Source: Sphingomonadaceae bacterium
GTDB taxonomy: Bacteria; Pseudomonadota; Alphaproteobacteria; Sphingomonadales; Sphingomonadaceae
Direction of reading: 5' to 3'
Length of the DNA: 64,000 nt
Assembly (NCBI GenBank): GCA_009926135.1
Contig: RFPL01000003.1
Location: forward strand, 186,001 to 250,000
The position numbers were made by a program, and so were the translations under genes. Numbering within the stretch: position 1 is the first letter of the stretch; every line of letters begins with the position of its first letter. The notes beneath the pieces are model-generated. The model was not told the origin of the DNA. It saw only the letters and a program-made list of their open reading frames with translations, and did not search any database. This document shows, one piece after another, positions 25,569 to 35,631 of the stretch.

Positions 25569-26648
25569 ATGACGAGTCACTCTCCCATCCACGGCCGCGG
25601 TGCCCAATCCGGTGCTGTGCCGCAGCGCTTTGGCCTGGCTGCGCGCGAGGCGGATGGGGACTGGCTGGACGCCCGCGCAGAGATCGACGGACCCGGGCCC
25701 AAGCTGCGCACAACGGTAACGGAAGAACGGGCGAAGCGGATCATCAGCCGCAACAGTTCGCCCGACATTCCGTTTGATCGCTCGATCAACGCCTATCGCG
25801 GCTGCGAGCATGGCTGCATCTATTGTTATGCCCGCCCGACCCACGCCTTTCACGACCTTTCGCCGGGGCTGGATTTCGAAACGAAGTTGTTCGCCAAGCC
25901 GGATGCCGCCGTCTTGCTCCGCGCCGAACTGGGCAAGCGTGGCTATAGTCCGGCCCCGATCTCGATGGGGACCAATACCGATCCCTACCAGCCGATCGAG
26001 GCGCAATACCAACTGACCCGGCAAGTGCTGGAAGTCTGCCTGGAAACCCGCCATCCAGTGACGATCACGACCAAGAGCGCGCGCGTGGTGCGCGATCTTG
26101 ATCTTCTGGCGGAACTGGCGAAGCTCAACCTGACGGCGGTTTCGCTCTCGGTCACCAGCCTCGATCCCAAGCTGTCGGGCCTGCTTGAACCGCGCGCCTC
26201 TTCGCCCGCCAAACGGCTTGATGCCTTGGCACGGCTCGCGGCCGCTGGAGTGCCTGCGCACGTCTCGGTCGCCCCGGTCGTGCCAGCGATCACCGACGAG
26301 TTCATCGAACGCATTCTGGAAGAAGCCGCAACGCGCGGGGTAAAGACGGCCAGCTGGATCATGCTGCGGCTGCCACACGAGGTCGCGCCGTTGATGCGCG
26401 AATGGCTGGAGATCTACTACCCCGATCGCGCCGCCAAGGTAATGAGCATCGTCCAGGCCATGCGCGGCGGTAAAGACTACGACAGCCGCTTTTTCGAGCG
26501 AATGAAACCCAAGGGCGTCTGGGCCGACATCTTCCGCACTCGCTTCCGCATCGCCTGCCAGCGCCTCGACCTCAACCGCGAAGCGCCGCAGCTCGATTGC
26601 AGCCAATTCGTTGGCCCGCGCAGCGATGGGCAGATGTCCTTGCTTTGA
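25569..26648 (+). CDS. PA0069-family radical SAM protein (SplB-like)
   Basis: A 359-residue radical SAM protein. The cluster motif is in GCEHGCIYCYARPTH (CxxxCxxC, about 79-85), followed by LDFETKLFAK, ISMGTNTDPYQPIE and ITTKSARVVRD, as in the PA0069 family related to spore photoproduct lyase. Roles in DNA repair are inferred for the family, not demonstrated. A LexA-type box directly upstream points the same way. The ATG at 25569 has GGG close upstream; an alternative ATG 25542 in frame would overlap the SOS box. Confidence 0.87.
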   Translation: MTSHSPIHGRGAQSGAVPQRFGLAAREADGDWLDARAEIDGPGPKLRTTVTEERAKRIISRNSSPDIPFDRSINAYRGCEHGCIYCYARPTHAFHDLSPGLDFETKLFAKPDAAVLLRAELGKRGYSPAPISMGTNTDPYQPIEAQYQLTRQVLEVCLETRHPVTITTKSARVVRDLDLLAELAKLNLTAVSLSVTSLDPKLSGLLEPRASSPAKRLDALARLAAAGVPAHVSVAPVVPAITDEFIERILEEAATRGVKTASWIMLRLPHEVAPLMREWLEIYYPDRAAKVMSIVQAMRGGKDYDSRFFERMKPKGVWADIFRTRFRIACQRLDLNREAPQLDCSQFVGPRSDGQMSLL

Positions 26649-26689
26649 AGTCTCAAACTGATAGCCTGCCGGCTCAACGGCCTGGAGCA

Positions 26690-27490
26690 ATGGCGATGCG
26701 GTTCCGGATCATGCTGGCCCTTGCAGCACTCGCCGCTTGTTCTGCCCCGGCTGAGGATTCGCCCTTCGATCGCCTTGCGGCCAATCCGGTCAAGCACGGC
26801 GAACGGCTGGCGACGGTGCTCGGCTGCAAGGGTTGCCACGGCAAGGATCTGACCGGCCAGGACTGGAGCGCTCCCGATTTCGTTGACATGACGACGGCCA
26901 ATCTGACCGTTTCAGCACAGAACTATTCGGTCGAAGAATTGAAGACGATGATCGCCCACGGCCAGCGCCCGGGCGGGCGCGAATTGTGGGACATGCCATC
27001 GTTCCTGTTCACCCGCCTGGCGGACGACGACCTGGATGCGGTTGCCCGCTACCTCAAGACGCTGAAGCCCGTCGGCACAGCAACGCCCGACCCGGTGTTC
27101 TACCCTGCCGCCCGCGCTGAGATGGCCAAAGGCAACTATCACTCCTCCGCCGTCGAGGCGAGGCAGCAGTTCGCCAATCGCGGGCCGGACGCCGGGCCGG
27201 AATTCGAACGCGGCCGACAGATCGTGCGGGCCAGCTGCGCCGAATGCCACCGGATCGAGCTGGACGGCAAGCCGGCCTACCCGGGCGAGCCGCCCAATCC
27301 CAACCTGCGGATCGTGGCTTCCTACAGCGAGGCCGATTTCCTGAACTTCATGGTCACCGGCAAGGCCGCCGACAACCGCGAACTGCCGATGATGAGCGGC
27401 GTCGCCCGTCGCCGGTTTGCGCTGATGACCGATGCAGAGCGGAAGGCGGTTTATGCCTACCTCAAGCGCGTGGGCGAGCTGAGCAAGTGA
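26690..27490 (+). CDS. Dihaem cytochrome c lipoprotein
   Basis: A 266-residue periplasmic, probably lipid-anchored electron carrier: lipobox LAAC near residue 17, two haem c sites CKGCH (about 45) and CAECH (about 183), each in a class I cytochrome c fold with later Met ligands (ELWDMPSFL and ELPMMSGVA). GGAG lies just before the ATG at 26690. The redox partner is unknown; the upstream radical SAM gene is unlikely to be related functionally. Confidence 0.89.
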   Translation: MAMRFRIMLALAALAACSAPAEDSPFDRLAANPVKHGERLATVLGCKGCHGKDLTGQDWSAPDFVDMTTANLTVSAQNYSVEELKTMIAHGQRPGGRELWDMPSFLFTRLADDDLDAVARYLKTLKPVGTATPDPVFYPAARAEMAKGNYHSSAVEARQQFANRGPDAGPEFERGRQIVRASCAECHRIELDGKPAYPGEPPNPNLRIVASYSEADFLNFMVTGKAADNRELPMMSGVARRRFALMTDAERKAVYAYLKRVGELSK

Positions 27491-27500
27491 TCAGCCGGAT

Positions 27501-27908
27501 CTAGCCCCTGAACCGGATCAACCGGCTATCCGCAACCGCCGCCGTCCGGTGCGGCAGGGCATCGCGGACGTATTCCTCGTTCTTGACCATCGCCATGAAG
27601 ACGCCGGAATTGGGATAGCCCATCACGAAAGCCTTGTCCCACTCGTCCGCCGGACCTGTCACCGCACATTCGAGCGGCGCTTCCCAGACCATCGCCGCGC
27701 CATCGTCGGCGACCAGTTCCTGAAAGCGCTTTTCGTAAATGTCATAGGCCTCGCGCCCGGTTAGGCCCTTGCCGTGCATGGGGTGAACTTCCGGGTACTC
27801 GGCAATGTCACGGAACTTGATCAGGTTCAGCATATGGATCGGCCGGTCGCGGGGCAGGTCCTTGAAAACCTGCCAGTTCTCCCGGCTCGGATCGACATAA
27901 CCGGGCAT
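27501..27908 (-). CDS. DUF1330 family protein
   Basis: A 135-residue dimeric alpha/beta-barrel protein (RPIHMLNLIKFRD, EAYDIYEKRF, FVMGYPNSGVFMAMV) of the DUF1330 family. Function unknown. It starts 1 base after the acyl-CoA synthetase stop in the same direction and is probably cotranscribed with it, so an involvement in the same lipid or aromatic pathway is possible. Confidence 0.83.
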   Translation of the reverse strand: MPGYVDPSRENWQVFKDLPRDRPIHMLNLIKFRDIAEYPEVHPMHGKGLTGREAYDIYEKRFQELVADDGAAMVWEAPLECAVTGPADEWDKAFVMGYPNSGVFMAMVKNEEYVRDALPHRTAAVADSRLIRFRG

Positions 27909-27909
27909 C

Positions 27910-29499
27910 TCAGGCGTCCGCCAGCTTGTAGTCGCGGAATTGGTCGCGCAGGTCCTTCTTGCTGATCTTGCCTGTGCCGCCGTGGGGGATTTCAGCGACG
28001 AATTCTACCGCATCGGGCAGCCACCACTTGGCGACGCTTTTGGCGAGGTGAGCCTTGATCTCGTCACCGGTTACTTCGGCACCCGCCTTCTTCACGACGA
28101 CCAGGATCGGCCGCTCGTCCCAGCGGGGGTGGTATATGCCGATGGCCGCTGCTTCCGCCACCGCCGGGTGGCTCATCGCCGCATTTTCCAGTTCGACCGA
28201 ACTGATCCATTCGCCGCCCGACTTGATCACGTCCTTGGTCCGGTCGGTCAGTTGCAGCGTGCCGTCCGGGTGCAAAATCGCAACGTCCCCGGTGTCGAAC
28301 CACTGCTCGGCATCAGTCGCATCGGCTTCGGCCTTGAAGTAGCGCTTGATCACCCACGGCCCGCGCACTTGCAGCGCACCGCTGGTCTGACCATCACGCG
28401 GCAGGACCTTGGCAGGATCGCCCAGATCAACCGTGCGCAGCTCGACGCCGAAGGGCACGCGTCCCTGCATCTGCTTGATCGTGACCTGATCCTCGAACGA
28501 ACGGTCATCCCAGTCCCAGGTTTTGGCACCGGTCGTGCCAATCGGGCTGGTTTCGGTCATGCCCCAGGCATGGGCGACGTTAACCCCGGCCTTCATCAGT
28601 CGCTCGATCATGAAGCGCGGCGCAGCCGAACCGCCGATGATCGCCTGGCGCAGCGTCGGCAGCGTCGTGCCGGTTTCATCCATGTGCTTGAAGGTGGCGA
28701 GCCAGACGGTCGGGACCCCGGCCGAATGGGTTACCTTCTCGCGGTTCATCAGGTCGCACAGCACCGCCGCGTCGTTGACTGCGGAGAAGACGAACTTGAT
28801 CCCCGCCGCCGCCCCGGCCCAAGGTAGGCCCCAGCTGGCGGCATGGAACATCGGCACGACTGGCAACATGACCGAGCGCGCATCGAAATCGAAGATCGCC
28901 GGCTGCAGCCCGGTGATCGCATGGAGGAAGGTCGAGCGGTGCTCATAGAGCACGCCCTTGGGGTTCCCGGTGGTGCCGCTGGTGTAGCAGAGCATGCAGG
29001 GATCGCGCTCGTCGCCGGTGGCCCAGGTGGTGTTGCCATCCTCGTCCCCGATCCAGGCCTCGAACTCGCCATTATCGAAGCAGATGTAACGCTTGATAGT
29101 GGTCCACTTCGGCTTCATCCGCTCGATGATCGGGGCGAAGGCCGCATCGTAAAGCAGGACCACGTCTTCGGCATGGTTGGCGATGTACTCAAGCTGGTCA
29201 TCGAACAGCCGCGGGTTGATCGTGTGCAGCACGCCCCCAACCCCGACTGCACCGTACCAGGAAACCAGATGGCGGCTGTGGTTCATCGCCAGGGTCGCGA
29301 CGCGGTCACCCGGCTGGACGCCAACCTTGCGCAGCGCCTGAGTCATCCGCAGGGCATCGTGGCGGATCCCGGCCCAAGTGGTGCGGGTTTCGCTGCCATC
29401 GGCCCAGCGCGTCACGATCTCGCGCGAACCGGTTTCACGGGCCGCGTGGTCGATCAGGTGCGTGACCCGCAGGTCGAAGTCTTGCATTGCTCCCAGCAT
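27910..29499 (-). CDS. Fatty-acid / long-chain acyl-CoA synthetase
   Basis: AMP-forming acyl-CoA ligase of 529 residues. It has the phosphate loop CYTSGTTGNPKG (about 176-187), MTETSPIG, the adenylate motif WFDTGDVAIL and the C-terminal GGEWISSVELE and GKISKKDLRDQF with the catalytic Lys. The architecture fits medium- to long-chain (FadD/AlkK-like) enzymes. ATG 29499 (MLGAMQDFD) has GGAG six or so bases upstream, better than the in-frame ATG at 29520. DUF1330 follows directly. Confidence 0.9.
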   Translation of the reverse strand: MLGAMQDFDLRVTHLIDHAARETGSREIVTRWADGSETRTTWAGIRHDALRMTQALRKVGVQPGDRVATLAMNHSRHLVSWYGAVGVGGVLHTINPRLFDDQLEYIANHAEDVVLLYDAAFAPIIERMKPKWTTIKRYICFDNGEFEAWIGDEDGNTTWATGDERDPCMLCYTSGTTGNPKGVLYEHRSTFLHAITGLQPAIFDFDARSVMLPVVPMFHAASWGLPWAGAAAGIKFVFSAVNDAAVLCDLMNREKVTHSAGVPTVWLATFKHMDETGTTLPTLRQAIIGGSAAPRFMIERLMKAGVNVAHAWGMTETSPIGTTGAKTWDWDDRSFEDQVTIKQMQGRVPFGVELRTVDLGDPAKVLPRDGQTSGALQVRGPWVIKRYFKAEADATDAEQWFDTGDVAILHPDGTLQLTDRTKDVIKSGGEWISSVELENAAMSHPAVAEAAAIGIYHPRWDERPILVVVKKAGAEVTGDEIKAHLAKSVAKWWLPDAVEFVAEIPHGGTGKISKKDLRDQFRDYKLADA

Positions 29500-29529
29500 T
29501 AAACTCTCCGTTGCCCCCATCCGCGTGAT

Positions 29530-32500
29530 TTATGCGACGAGCCGGAGATGCCCCGTGTTTCGCCGCGCGGTTAAAGCCACATTGGCAATTCCTTCAACGC
29601 TTGCCAAGCGTTCGGCGACTTCACTGTCGAGATGAAACTGCCGGCCAACCCGCAACACGGGTTCCTGGCCATGCCCTGTGCGCAGCCGCACCAGCACTTC
29701 GCCCGTTCCGGTGCCCTCTGGCCCCAGCAGGGCGGCAAGGTCGTGCAGCGCTTGCGGCGCCAGCACATCAAGCCGCAACTGCATCTGCGCCGAACCCTTT
29801 ACTTCCTCCAGCGGGCGCGCCCCGCGCACGGTCACGCGCGGCGGCTCTTCCGGGCTGGGCGCGTCGAGCTCGACCGTCAGCAGCAGGCAGGTGCCATCCT
29901 TGGCCCAGCCCTGCATCGGTTCGACCAGCGATTCCTCGAAACAGGCTGCGCTGAACTGGCCCGAGCTGTCGGAAAAGTCGGCGCGGACAAATTCCCCGCC
30001 GCGGCGGGTGCGGCCCTTGCTGACGCTTTCGACCATGGCGGCCATCACTGCCTGCATCCGCCCGCCACCCGGTACGCCGGTTTCCATGATCTTGGCATAG
30101 GTCCGCGCGCCATTGGCATTGGCCACCGCGCGCCATTGCTCAACCGGGTGCGCAGCGAAGTAAAAGCCGAAATTCTCTCGCTCCTTCGCCATCTGCTCGG
30201 CCCGCGGCCACGGCGCGGTTTCGGCAAGGCGCAGCGACGGCGCGGCATGGTCCTCGCCGCCGAACAGGCCGGCCTGCCCGCTGGAACGGGTCCGCTCAGC
30301 CTCGTCCGCCACGGCCAGCAGCATATCGGCATTGGCCAGCACCTTGGCACGGTTGGGATCGAGGCTGTCGAAAGCCCCGGCCCCAGCCAGCCCTTCCAGC
30401 TGGCGGCGGTTCATCGAGCCAGGAGGCACGCGGCGGAACAGGTCTTCGAGGCTGGCGAACCGGCCATTGGCCTCGCGCTCGGCGACGATCGCATCCATTG
30501 CCTTTTCGCCGACGTTGCGGATGCCGGCCAGCGCATAGCGTACGGCGTAACCCTCGTCGGTCCGTTCGACCGCGTATTCGGCCTCGCTGCGGTTGATGTC
30601 CGGCCCTTCAAGCGCGACCCCGTTGCGGCGCATGTCATCGACGAAGATTGCCAGCTTTTCCGACTGGTGCATGTCAAAGCACATCGAAGCGGCATAGAAT
30701 TCGTGGGGGTAATGCGTCTTGAGCCAGGCAGTCTGGTAGGCGAGCAGGGCATAGGCCGCCGCGTGGCTCTTGTTGAAGCCATAGCCGGCAAACTTGTCGA
30801 TCAAATCGAACAGTTCGTTGGCCTTGGCCGGTTCGATCGCCGAATGTTCCTTGCACCCGCTGACGAAGCGCTGGCGCTGGGCGTCCATTTCCGCCTGGAC
30901 CTTCTTGCCCATCGCGCGGCGCAGCAAGTCGGCATCCCCTAGCGAATAGCCCGCAAGGATCTGCGCAGCCTGCATCACCTGTTCCTGGTAGACGAAGATC
31001 CCATACGTCTCTGAAAGGATGCCTTCCAGCTTCGGGTGCGGATATTCGATGCTTTCGCTGCCATTCTTGCGGCGGCCGAACAGCGGAATGTTATCCATCG
31101 GGCCGGGACGATAGAGTGAGACGAGCGCGATAATGTCGCCGAAATTGGTGGGCTTCACTGCCGCCAGCGTGCGCCGCATCCCTTCCGATTCCAGCTGGAA
31201 CACGCCAACTGTGTCGCCCCGCTGGAGCAATTCATAGACCTCCGCATCATCCCAGGGCAGGCCTTCCAGATCGATCGTGATCTCGCGCCGCTGCAACAGC
31301 TGGACCGCCTTCTTCAGCACCGACAGCGTCTTCAGGCCGAGGAAGTCGAACTTGATGAGCCCCGTATCCTCGACATATTTCATGTCGAACTGGGTCACCG
31401 GCATATCCGAGCGTGGATCGCGGTACAGCGGGACCAGCTGATCGAGCGGGCGATCACCGATCACCACCCCGGCGGCATGGGTCGAGCTGTTGCGCGGCTG
31501 CCCTTCCAGCTGCACCGCCAGATCGACCAGCCGCTTCACTTCGGGATCGTTGTCATACTCGCGCTTGAGCTCTGCCACGCCATTCAGCGCCCGTGGCAAG
31601 GTCCAGGGGTCGGTCGGGTGGTTGGGCACCATCTTGCACAGCCGGTCGACCTGGCCATAGCTCATCTGCAGGATGCGGCCACAATCACGCAGCACGGCGC
31701 GAGCCTTGAGCTTGCCGAAAGTGATGATCTGCGCGACGTGATCGGCGCCGTACTTTGCCTGGACATAGCGGATAACCTCGCCCCGGCGGGTTTCGCAGAA
31801 GTCGATGTCGAAGTCCGGCATCGAGACGCGTTCCGGGTTGAGGAAGCGTTCGAACAGCAGACCCAGCCGCAGCGGATCGAGGTCGGTAATGGTCAGCGCC
31901 CAGGCCACCACCGAACCTGCGCCCGAGCCGCGCCCAGGACCCACCGGAATGTCGCTCGATTTGGCCCACTGGATGAAGTCGGCCACGATCAGGAAGTAGC
32001 CGGCAAAGCCCATCCGGTTGATCACGTCCGTCTCGAAATCGAGCCGGTCAAAATAGGTCTGACGCTCCGCCTCGGGCAGCTCACCATAGGGGGCCAGCCG
32101 CTTTTCCAGGCCTGCGCGCGCGTGCTCGATCAGCATCTGCGCCTCGCCTTCCTTGTCGCCGGCCAGGCTCGGCAGCAGCGGCTTGCGCTTGGGCGGGGAA
32201 AAGGCGCAGCGCTGGGCGATGACCAGGGTGTTCGCCAGCGCCTCGGGCAGGTCGGAGAACAGTTCACGCATCATCGGACCGGACTTGATCCAGGATTCGC
32301 GTGGGCTCCGCGGCCGGTCAGGCGCGTCGATATGGGTCGAATTGGCGATGCACAGCATGGCATCGTGCGCGGCGTGACCGCCCGGATCGGCGAAGTTGGC
32401 CGGGTTGGTAGCGACCAGCGGCAGGTTCCGGGCATAGGCCAGATCGATCAGCGCGTCCTCCGCCGCGTCCTCGGTTGGATCATTGCGGCGGGCGACTTCC

Positions 32501-33015
32501 AGGTAGAGCCGCCCCGGGAACAGCGCCTCGAGCCGCGCACAAAGCTCGACTGCCGCCTCGCCCTTGCCCGCCGCCAACAACCGCACCAGCGCGCCCTCGC
32601 CCGCCCCGGTCAGGGCGATCAGGCCGTCGGTGTGGCCATTGAGGTCCGCCATGGTGACATGGGGCTCAAACTCGATCGGCCGCCCGAGATGCGCGCGGCT
32701 GACCAGCAGGCACAGGTTGTTCCACCCGGCTTCGTTCTGCGCGATCAAGCCGATCCAGTCGATCACCGGATCCTTGCCCGCTGGCGTATCTTCGCGCGCG
32801 ACCGCCAGGAAGGTGCCGATCAGCGGCTGAATTCCGGCGTCCTTGCAGGCCCCGGCAAAGGACATCGCGCCGTAAAGGCCGTTGCGATCGGTGATCGCGA
32901 TCGCCGGGAAAGCCCGGTCCTTGGCCAACTTTGCCGCTGCCTTGGGATCGATCGTCCCGTCGAGCATGGTGTAGCTCGAAAAGATGCGCAGCGGGACGAA
33001 ACGTTCGTGGGCCAT
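29530..33015 (-). CDS. dnaE: DNA polymerase III subunit alpha
   Basis: Replicative polymerase subunit of 1161 residues. It has an N-terminal PHP domain (VPLRIFSSYTMLDG), the palm with the metal-binding PDFDIDFCE near 398-406, GPGRGSGAGSVVAWAL, the helix-hairpin-helix segment near GAGAFDSL, and an OB-fold C-terminus. The length fits DnaE1; DnaE2 is shorter and usually sits with imuAB, which are absent. It is separate from the acyl-CoA synthetase (30-base gap) and starts with ATG 33015. Confidence 0.97.
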   Translation of the reverse strand: MAHERFVPLRIFSSYTMLDGTIDPKAAAKLAKDRAFPAIAITDRNGLYGAMSFAGACKDAGIQPLIGTFLAVAREDTPAGKDPVIDWIGLIAQNEAGWNNLCLLVSRAHLGRPIEFEPHVTMADLNGHTDGLIALTGAGEGALVRLLAAGKGEAAVELCARLEALFPGRLYLEVARRNDPTEDAAEDALIDLAYARNLPLVATNPANFADPGGHAAHDAMLCIANSTHIDAPDRPRSPRESWIKSGPMMRELFSDLPEALANTLVIAQRCAFSPPKRKPLLPSLAGDKEGEAQMLIEHARAGLEKRLAPYGELPEAERQTYFDRLDFETDVINRMGFAGYFLIVADFIQWAKSSDIPVGPGRGSGAGSVVAWALTITDLDPLRLGLLFERFLNPERVSMPDFDIDFCETRRGEVIRYVQAKYGADHVAQIITFGKLKARAVLRDCGRILQMSYGQVDRLCKMVPNHPTDPWTLPRALNGVAELKREYDNDPEVKRLVDLAVQLEGQPRNSSTHAAGVVIGDRPLDQLVPLYRDPRSDMPVTQFDMKYVEDTGLIKFDFLGLKTLSVLKKAVQLLQRREITIDLEGLPWDDAEVYELLQRGDTVGVFQLESEGMRRTLAAVKPTNFGDIIALVSLYRPGPMDNIPLFGRRKNGSESIEYPHPKLEGILSETYGIFVYQEQVMQAAQILAGYSLGDADLLRRAMGKKVQAEMDAQRQRFVSGCKEHSAIEPAKANELFDLIDKFAGYGFNKSHAAAYALLAYQTAWLKTHYPHEFYAASMCFDMHQSEKLAIFVDDMRRNGVALEGPDINRSEAEYAVERTDEGYAVRYALAGIRNVGEKAMDAIVAEREANGRFASLEDLFRRVPPGSMNRRQLEGLAGAGAFDSLDPNRAKVLANADMLLAVADEAERTRSSGQAGLFGGEDHAAPSLRLAETAPWPRAEQMAKERENFGFYFAAHPVEQWRAVANANGARTYAKIMETGVPGGGRMQAVMAAMVESVSKGRTRRGGEFVRADFSDSSGQFSAACFEESLVEPMQGWAKDGTCLLLTVELDAPSPEEPPRVTVRGARPLEEVKGSAQMQLRLDVLAPQALHDLAALLGPEGTGTGEVLVRLRTGHGQEPVLRVGRQFHLDSEVAERLASVEGIANVALTARRNTGHLRLVA

Positions 33016-33103
33016 CCCCGCTAGATGCGGGTAGCGGGCGCGATTCGGAAGGGGGTTCGGCCGGCTTTACCCACAGACCCGAACCGCACCGGCCACGACG
33101 CGA

Positions 33104-33583
33104 TCAGAGCAGCGCCTTGATATCCTTTTCCAGCGCCTCGGGCTTGTCGGTGGGGGCATAACGGCGCACCACCTTGCCATCGCGGTCGATCAGGAACTTG
33201 GTGAAGTTCCACTTGACCGATTTGCTGCCCATCAGGCCCGGCGCTTCGCTCTTCAGCCAGTTATAAAGTGGCGTCGCATCATCGCCGTTGACGTCCACCT
33301 TCGCCATCAGCGGGAAGGTGACATCATACTTCAGGCTGCAGAAATTGGCGATTTCCTCGGCATTGCCGGGTTCCTGCGCGCCGAACTGGTTGCAGGGGAA
33401 GGCGATCACCTCGAACCCGTCGTCCGCGTATTTCTTGTACAGCGCTTCCAGCCCTTCGTACTGCGGGGTGAAGCCGCACTTGCTGGCAGTGTTGACGATC
33501 AACAGCACCTTACCGGCCTTGTCGGCCAGGTTGAGCTCGCCGCCGCCGGGCAGCTTGGCCGTGAAATCGGCAATGGTCTTCAT
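33104..33583 (-). CDS. Glutathione peroxidase family protein
   Basis: Thiol peroxidase of 159 residues. It has the peroxidatic Cys in NTASKCGFT (about 36), FPCNQFGAQEPG with Gln about 70, and the Trp of KWNFTKFL, which form the Cys-Gln-Trp triad. A second Cys in the PCN loop may be resolving, so it may use thioredoxin rather than glutathione. A cytosolic antioxidant role is likely. It is a single gene. Confidence 0.94.
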   Translation of the reverse strand: MKTIADFTAKLPGGGELNLADKAGKVLLIVNTASKCGFTPQYEGLEALYKKYADDGFEVIAFPCNQFGAQEPGNAEEIANFCSLKYDVTFPLMAKVDVNGDDATPLYNWLKSEAPGLMGSKSVKWNFTKFLIDRDGKVVRRYAPTDKPEALEKDIKALL

Positions 33584-33655
33584 CTGTCTGGACTCCCCGG
33601 GTTGTTTGTCCGGGAGACTAGGGGATGGCGGCGGTGCGTCAACCGGCTGAAAGAC

Positions 33656-34330
33656 CTAGCCGACATGACCTTCGTGCAGACGCAGCACCCGGTCCATCCG
33701 GGCGGCCAGCCGCTCGTTGTGGGTGGCGACCAGCGCGGCACTGTTCTGCCCGCGAACCAGTTCGAGGAATTCTGCAAACACGCGGTCGGCCGTCGCCTCA
33801 TCGAGGTTGCCGGTCGGCTCGTCAGCCAGGACCAGCGCCGGGCGGTTGGACAGGGCGCGCGCCACTGCCACGCGCTGCTGCTCGCCACCAGAAAGCTGGC
33901 TAGGCCGATGGCTGAGCCGCGCGCCCAGGCCCAGAGCGGCAAGCAATTCGTTGGCGCGGGCGGCGGCATCAGCCTCGCCGACTCCGGCCACCAGTTGCGG
34001 CAAGATCACGTTTTCCTGCGCGGTGAAGTCCGGCAGCAGGTGATGGAACTGGTAAACGAAGCCGATCTTGTCGCGGCGCAGCTCGGTCCGATCATCGGCC
34101 GTGAGTGAGCCAGCTTCCACGCCGGCAATCCGGAGCGAACCACCAAAGCCACCCTCCAGCAAGCCGACAGCTTGAAGCAAGGTCGATTTGCCCGAGCCCG
34201 ATGGCCCCAGCAGCGCGACGATCTCGCCCGGCTGAATCGCCAGATCGATCCCGCGCAGCACATCGATCCGCACGCCGCCCTGCTCGAAGCTGCGGGTCAA
34301 TCCTGCGGTCTGGACGACAGGTTCACTCAT
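33656..34330 (-). CDS. lolD: Lipoprotein-releasing ABC transporter ATPase LolD
   Basis: ATPase that drives release of outer-membrane lipoproteins from the inner membrane. The 224 residues have Walker [10 protein letters not shown] (about 42-50), the Q-loop [12 protein letters not shown], signature [15 protein letters not shown], Walker [13 protein letters not shown], and the H-loop THNER. ATG 34330 overlaps the lolC stop by 8 bases, so the two are coupled. The MacB-type ATPases are similar, but the adjacent permease decides for Lol. Confidence 0.94.
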   Translation of the reverse strand: MSEPVVQTAGLTRSFEQGGVRIDVLRGIDLAIQPGEIVALLGPSGSGKSTLLQAVGLLEGGFGGSLRIAGVEAGSLTADDRTELRRDKIGFVYQFHHLLPDFTAQENVILPQLVAGVGEADAAARANELLAALGLGARLSHRPSQLSGGEQQRVAVARALSNRPALVLADEPTGNLDEATADRVFAEFLELVRGQNSAALVATHNERLAARMDRVLRLHEGHVG

Positions 34331-35564
34331 AACGCAGTACCTGAACTGGATCCGTGCTCGCCGCCTTGAACGCCGGGTACAGCGTGGCCAGGAAGCTGAA
34401 CACCAGCGCCATGATAACAATCAGCGTGATCTCCACCGGATCGGCGCGGGCGGGTAGTTCAGTCAGGAAGCGGATCTTGGGATCCCACAGGTTCTGGCCG
34501 GTCAGCACTTCGATCGCACGAACGATGCCCTGGCGGAAGAACAGGAAAGCGGCACCCAGGATCAGGCCGGCAACCGTACCGAGCGCGCCAACCACGAAGC
34601 CGACAGTCACGAACACCTTCAGCAGACTTTTGCGGCTGGCCCCCATGGTGCGCAGGATCGCGATGTCACGGGTCTTGGCGCGCACCAGCATGATCAGGGA
34701 TGACAGGATGTTGAACACCGCAACCAGCACGATGATCGAAAGGACCACGAACATCGCCACCCGTTCCACCGCCAAGGCCTCGAACAGGCTGGCGTTCATC
34801 GTGCGCCAGTCGGTCACCACGGCCTGCCCCGCGAGGCGCTGGGCGACTGGCTTGAGGATCTCGGTCACGGCATCTGGATCGTTCACCTGGACCTCGATCA
34901 TCCCGATCGAATCCCCGGCCAGCAGCAGAGTTTGCGCATCCTCGATCGGCATGACCACAAACCGCTCATCAAAATCGAACACCCCGATCTCGAAAATCGC
35001 GGAGACGCGGTAGGCAATTTCACGCGGGACGGTGCCGAATGGGGTGGAGCGGCCCTGCGGGTTGATGATCGTCAGCACATCGCCAACCCGGATGCCGAGG
35101 TTGGCGGCCAGCTGCGAACCGATCGCCACTTCGCCTGCACCAGGTTTCAGCGGATCGAGCGAACCGGCGACGAGCTTGGGCTTAAGCCGCTGGATGTCCT
35201 CAGTGGTGTTCCCGCGCGCGAAAACCAGATCGACCCGCCCGTTGAAACTGCCCATTTGCGGCTGCTCGATCAGCGGCGAGGCGCGGGCCACGCCTGGCGT
35301 GTTCTTCACTTCCTGCAGCACGGACTGCCAGTTCTCGATCCGCCCGCCATAGGCCTGGACGACGGCATGGCCATTAAGTCCAACGATCTTGTCGAACAGT
35401 TCGGCACGGAAGCCGTTCATCACGCTCATCACGATGACCAGCGCGGCCACGCCCAGCGCCACGGCGACCAGACTGATCCCCGCCACCAGCGCAATGAACG
35501 CTTCGCTCCGCCCCGGCAGGAGATAGCGTTTCACCAGCAATTTTTCGAAGGGAGACAGTAGCAA
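34323..35564 (-). CDS. lolC: Lipoprotein-releasing ABC transporter permease (LolC/E)
   Basis: Inner-membrane permease of 413 residues with four membrane helices (one at about 25-48, three after about 275) around a large periplasmic domain. [22 protein letters not shown] at the start and [16 protein letters not shown] in the coupling region match LolC/E. The start is a TTG at 35564. Alphaproteobacteria use a single LolF-like permease, so it probably forms a homodimer with LolD. Confidence 0.92.
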   Translation of the reverse strand: MLLSPFEKLLVKRYLLPGRSEAFIALVAGISLVAVALGVAALVIVMSVMNGFRAELFDKIVGLNGHAVVQAYGGRIENWQSVLQEVKNTPGVARASPLIEQPQMGSFNGRVDLVFARGNTTEDIQRLKPKLVAGSLDPLKPGAGEVAIGSQLAANLGIRVGDVLTIINPQGRSTPFGTVPREIAYRVSAIFEIGVFDFDERFVVMPIEDAQTLLLAGDSIGMIEVQVNDPDAVTEILKPVAQRLAGQAVVTDWRTMNASLFEALAVERVAMFVVLSIIVLVAVFNILSSLIMLVRAKTRDIAILRTMGASRKSLLKVFVTVGFVVGALGTVAGLILGAAFLFFRQGIVRAIEVLTGQNLWDPKIRFLTELPARADPVEITLIVIMALVFSFLATLYPAFKAASTDPVQVLRYE

Positions 35565-35631
35565 GGATGGCCTCGATGCGGATAAATCGCTTGTCGCGGA
35601 CTTAGGGTGCGCGGGCGATCAGGGCAAGCGT

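Noticed and set aside
29530..33015. Mutagenic polymerase DnaE2 instead of DnaE1
   Set aside because: The 1161-residue length and the absence of imuA/imuB next to it favour the replicative subunit.
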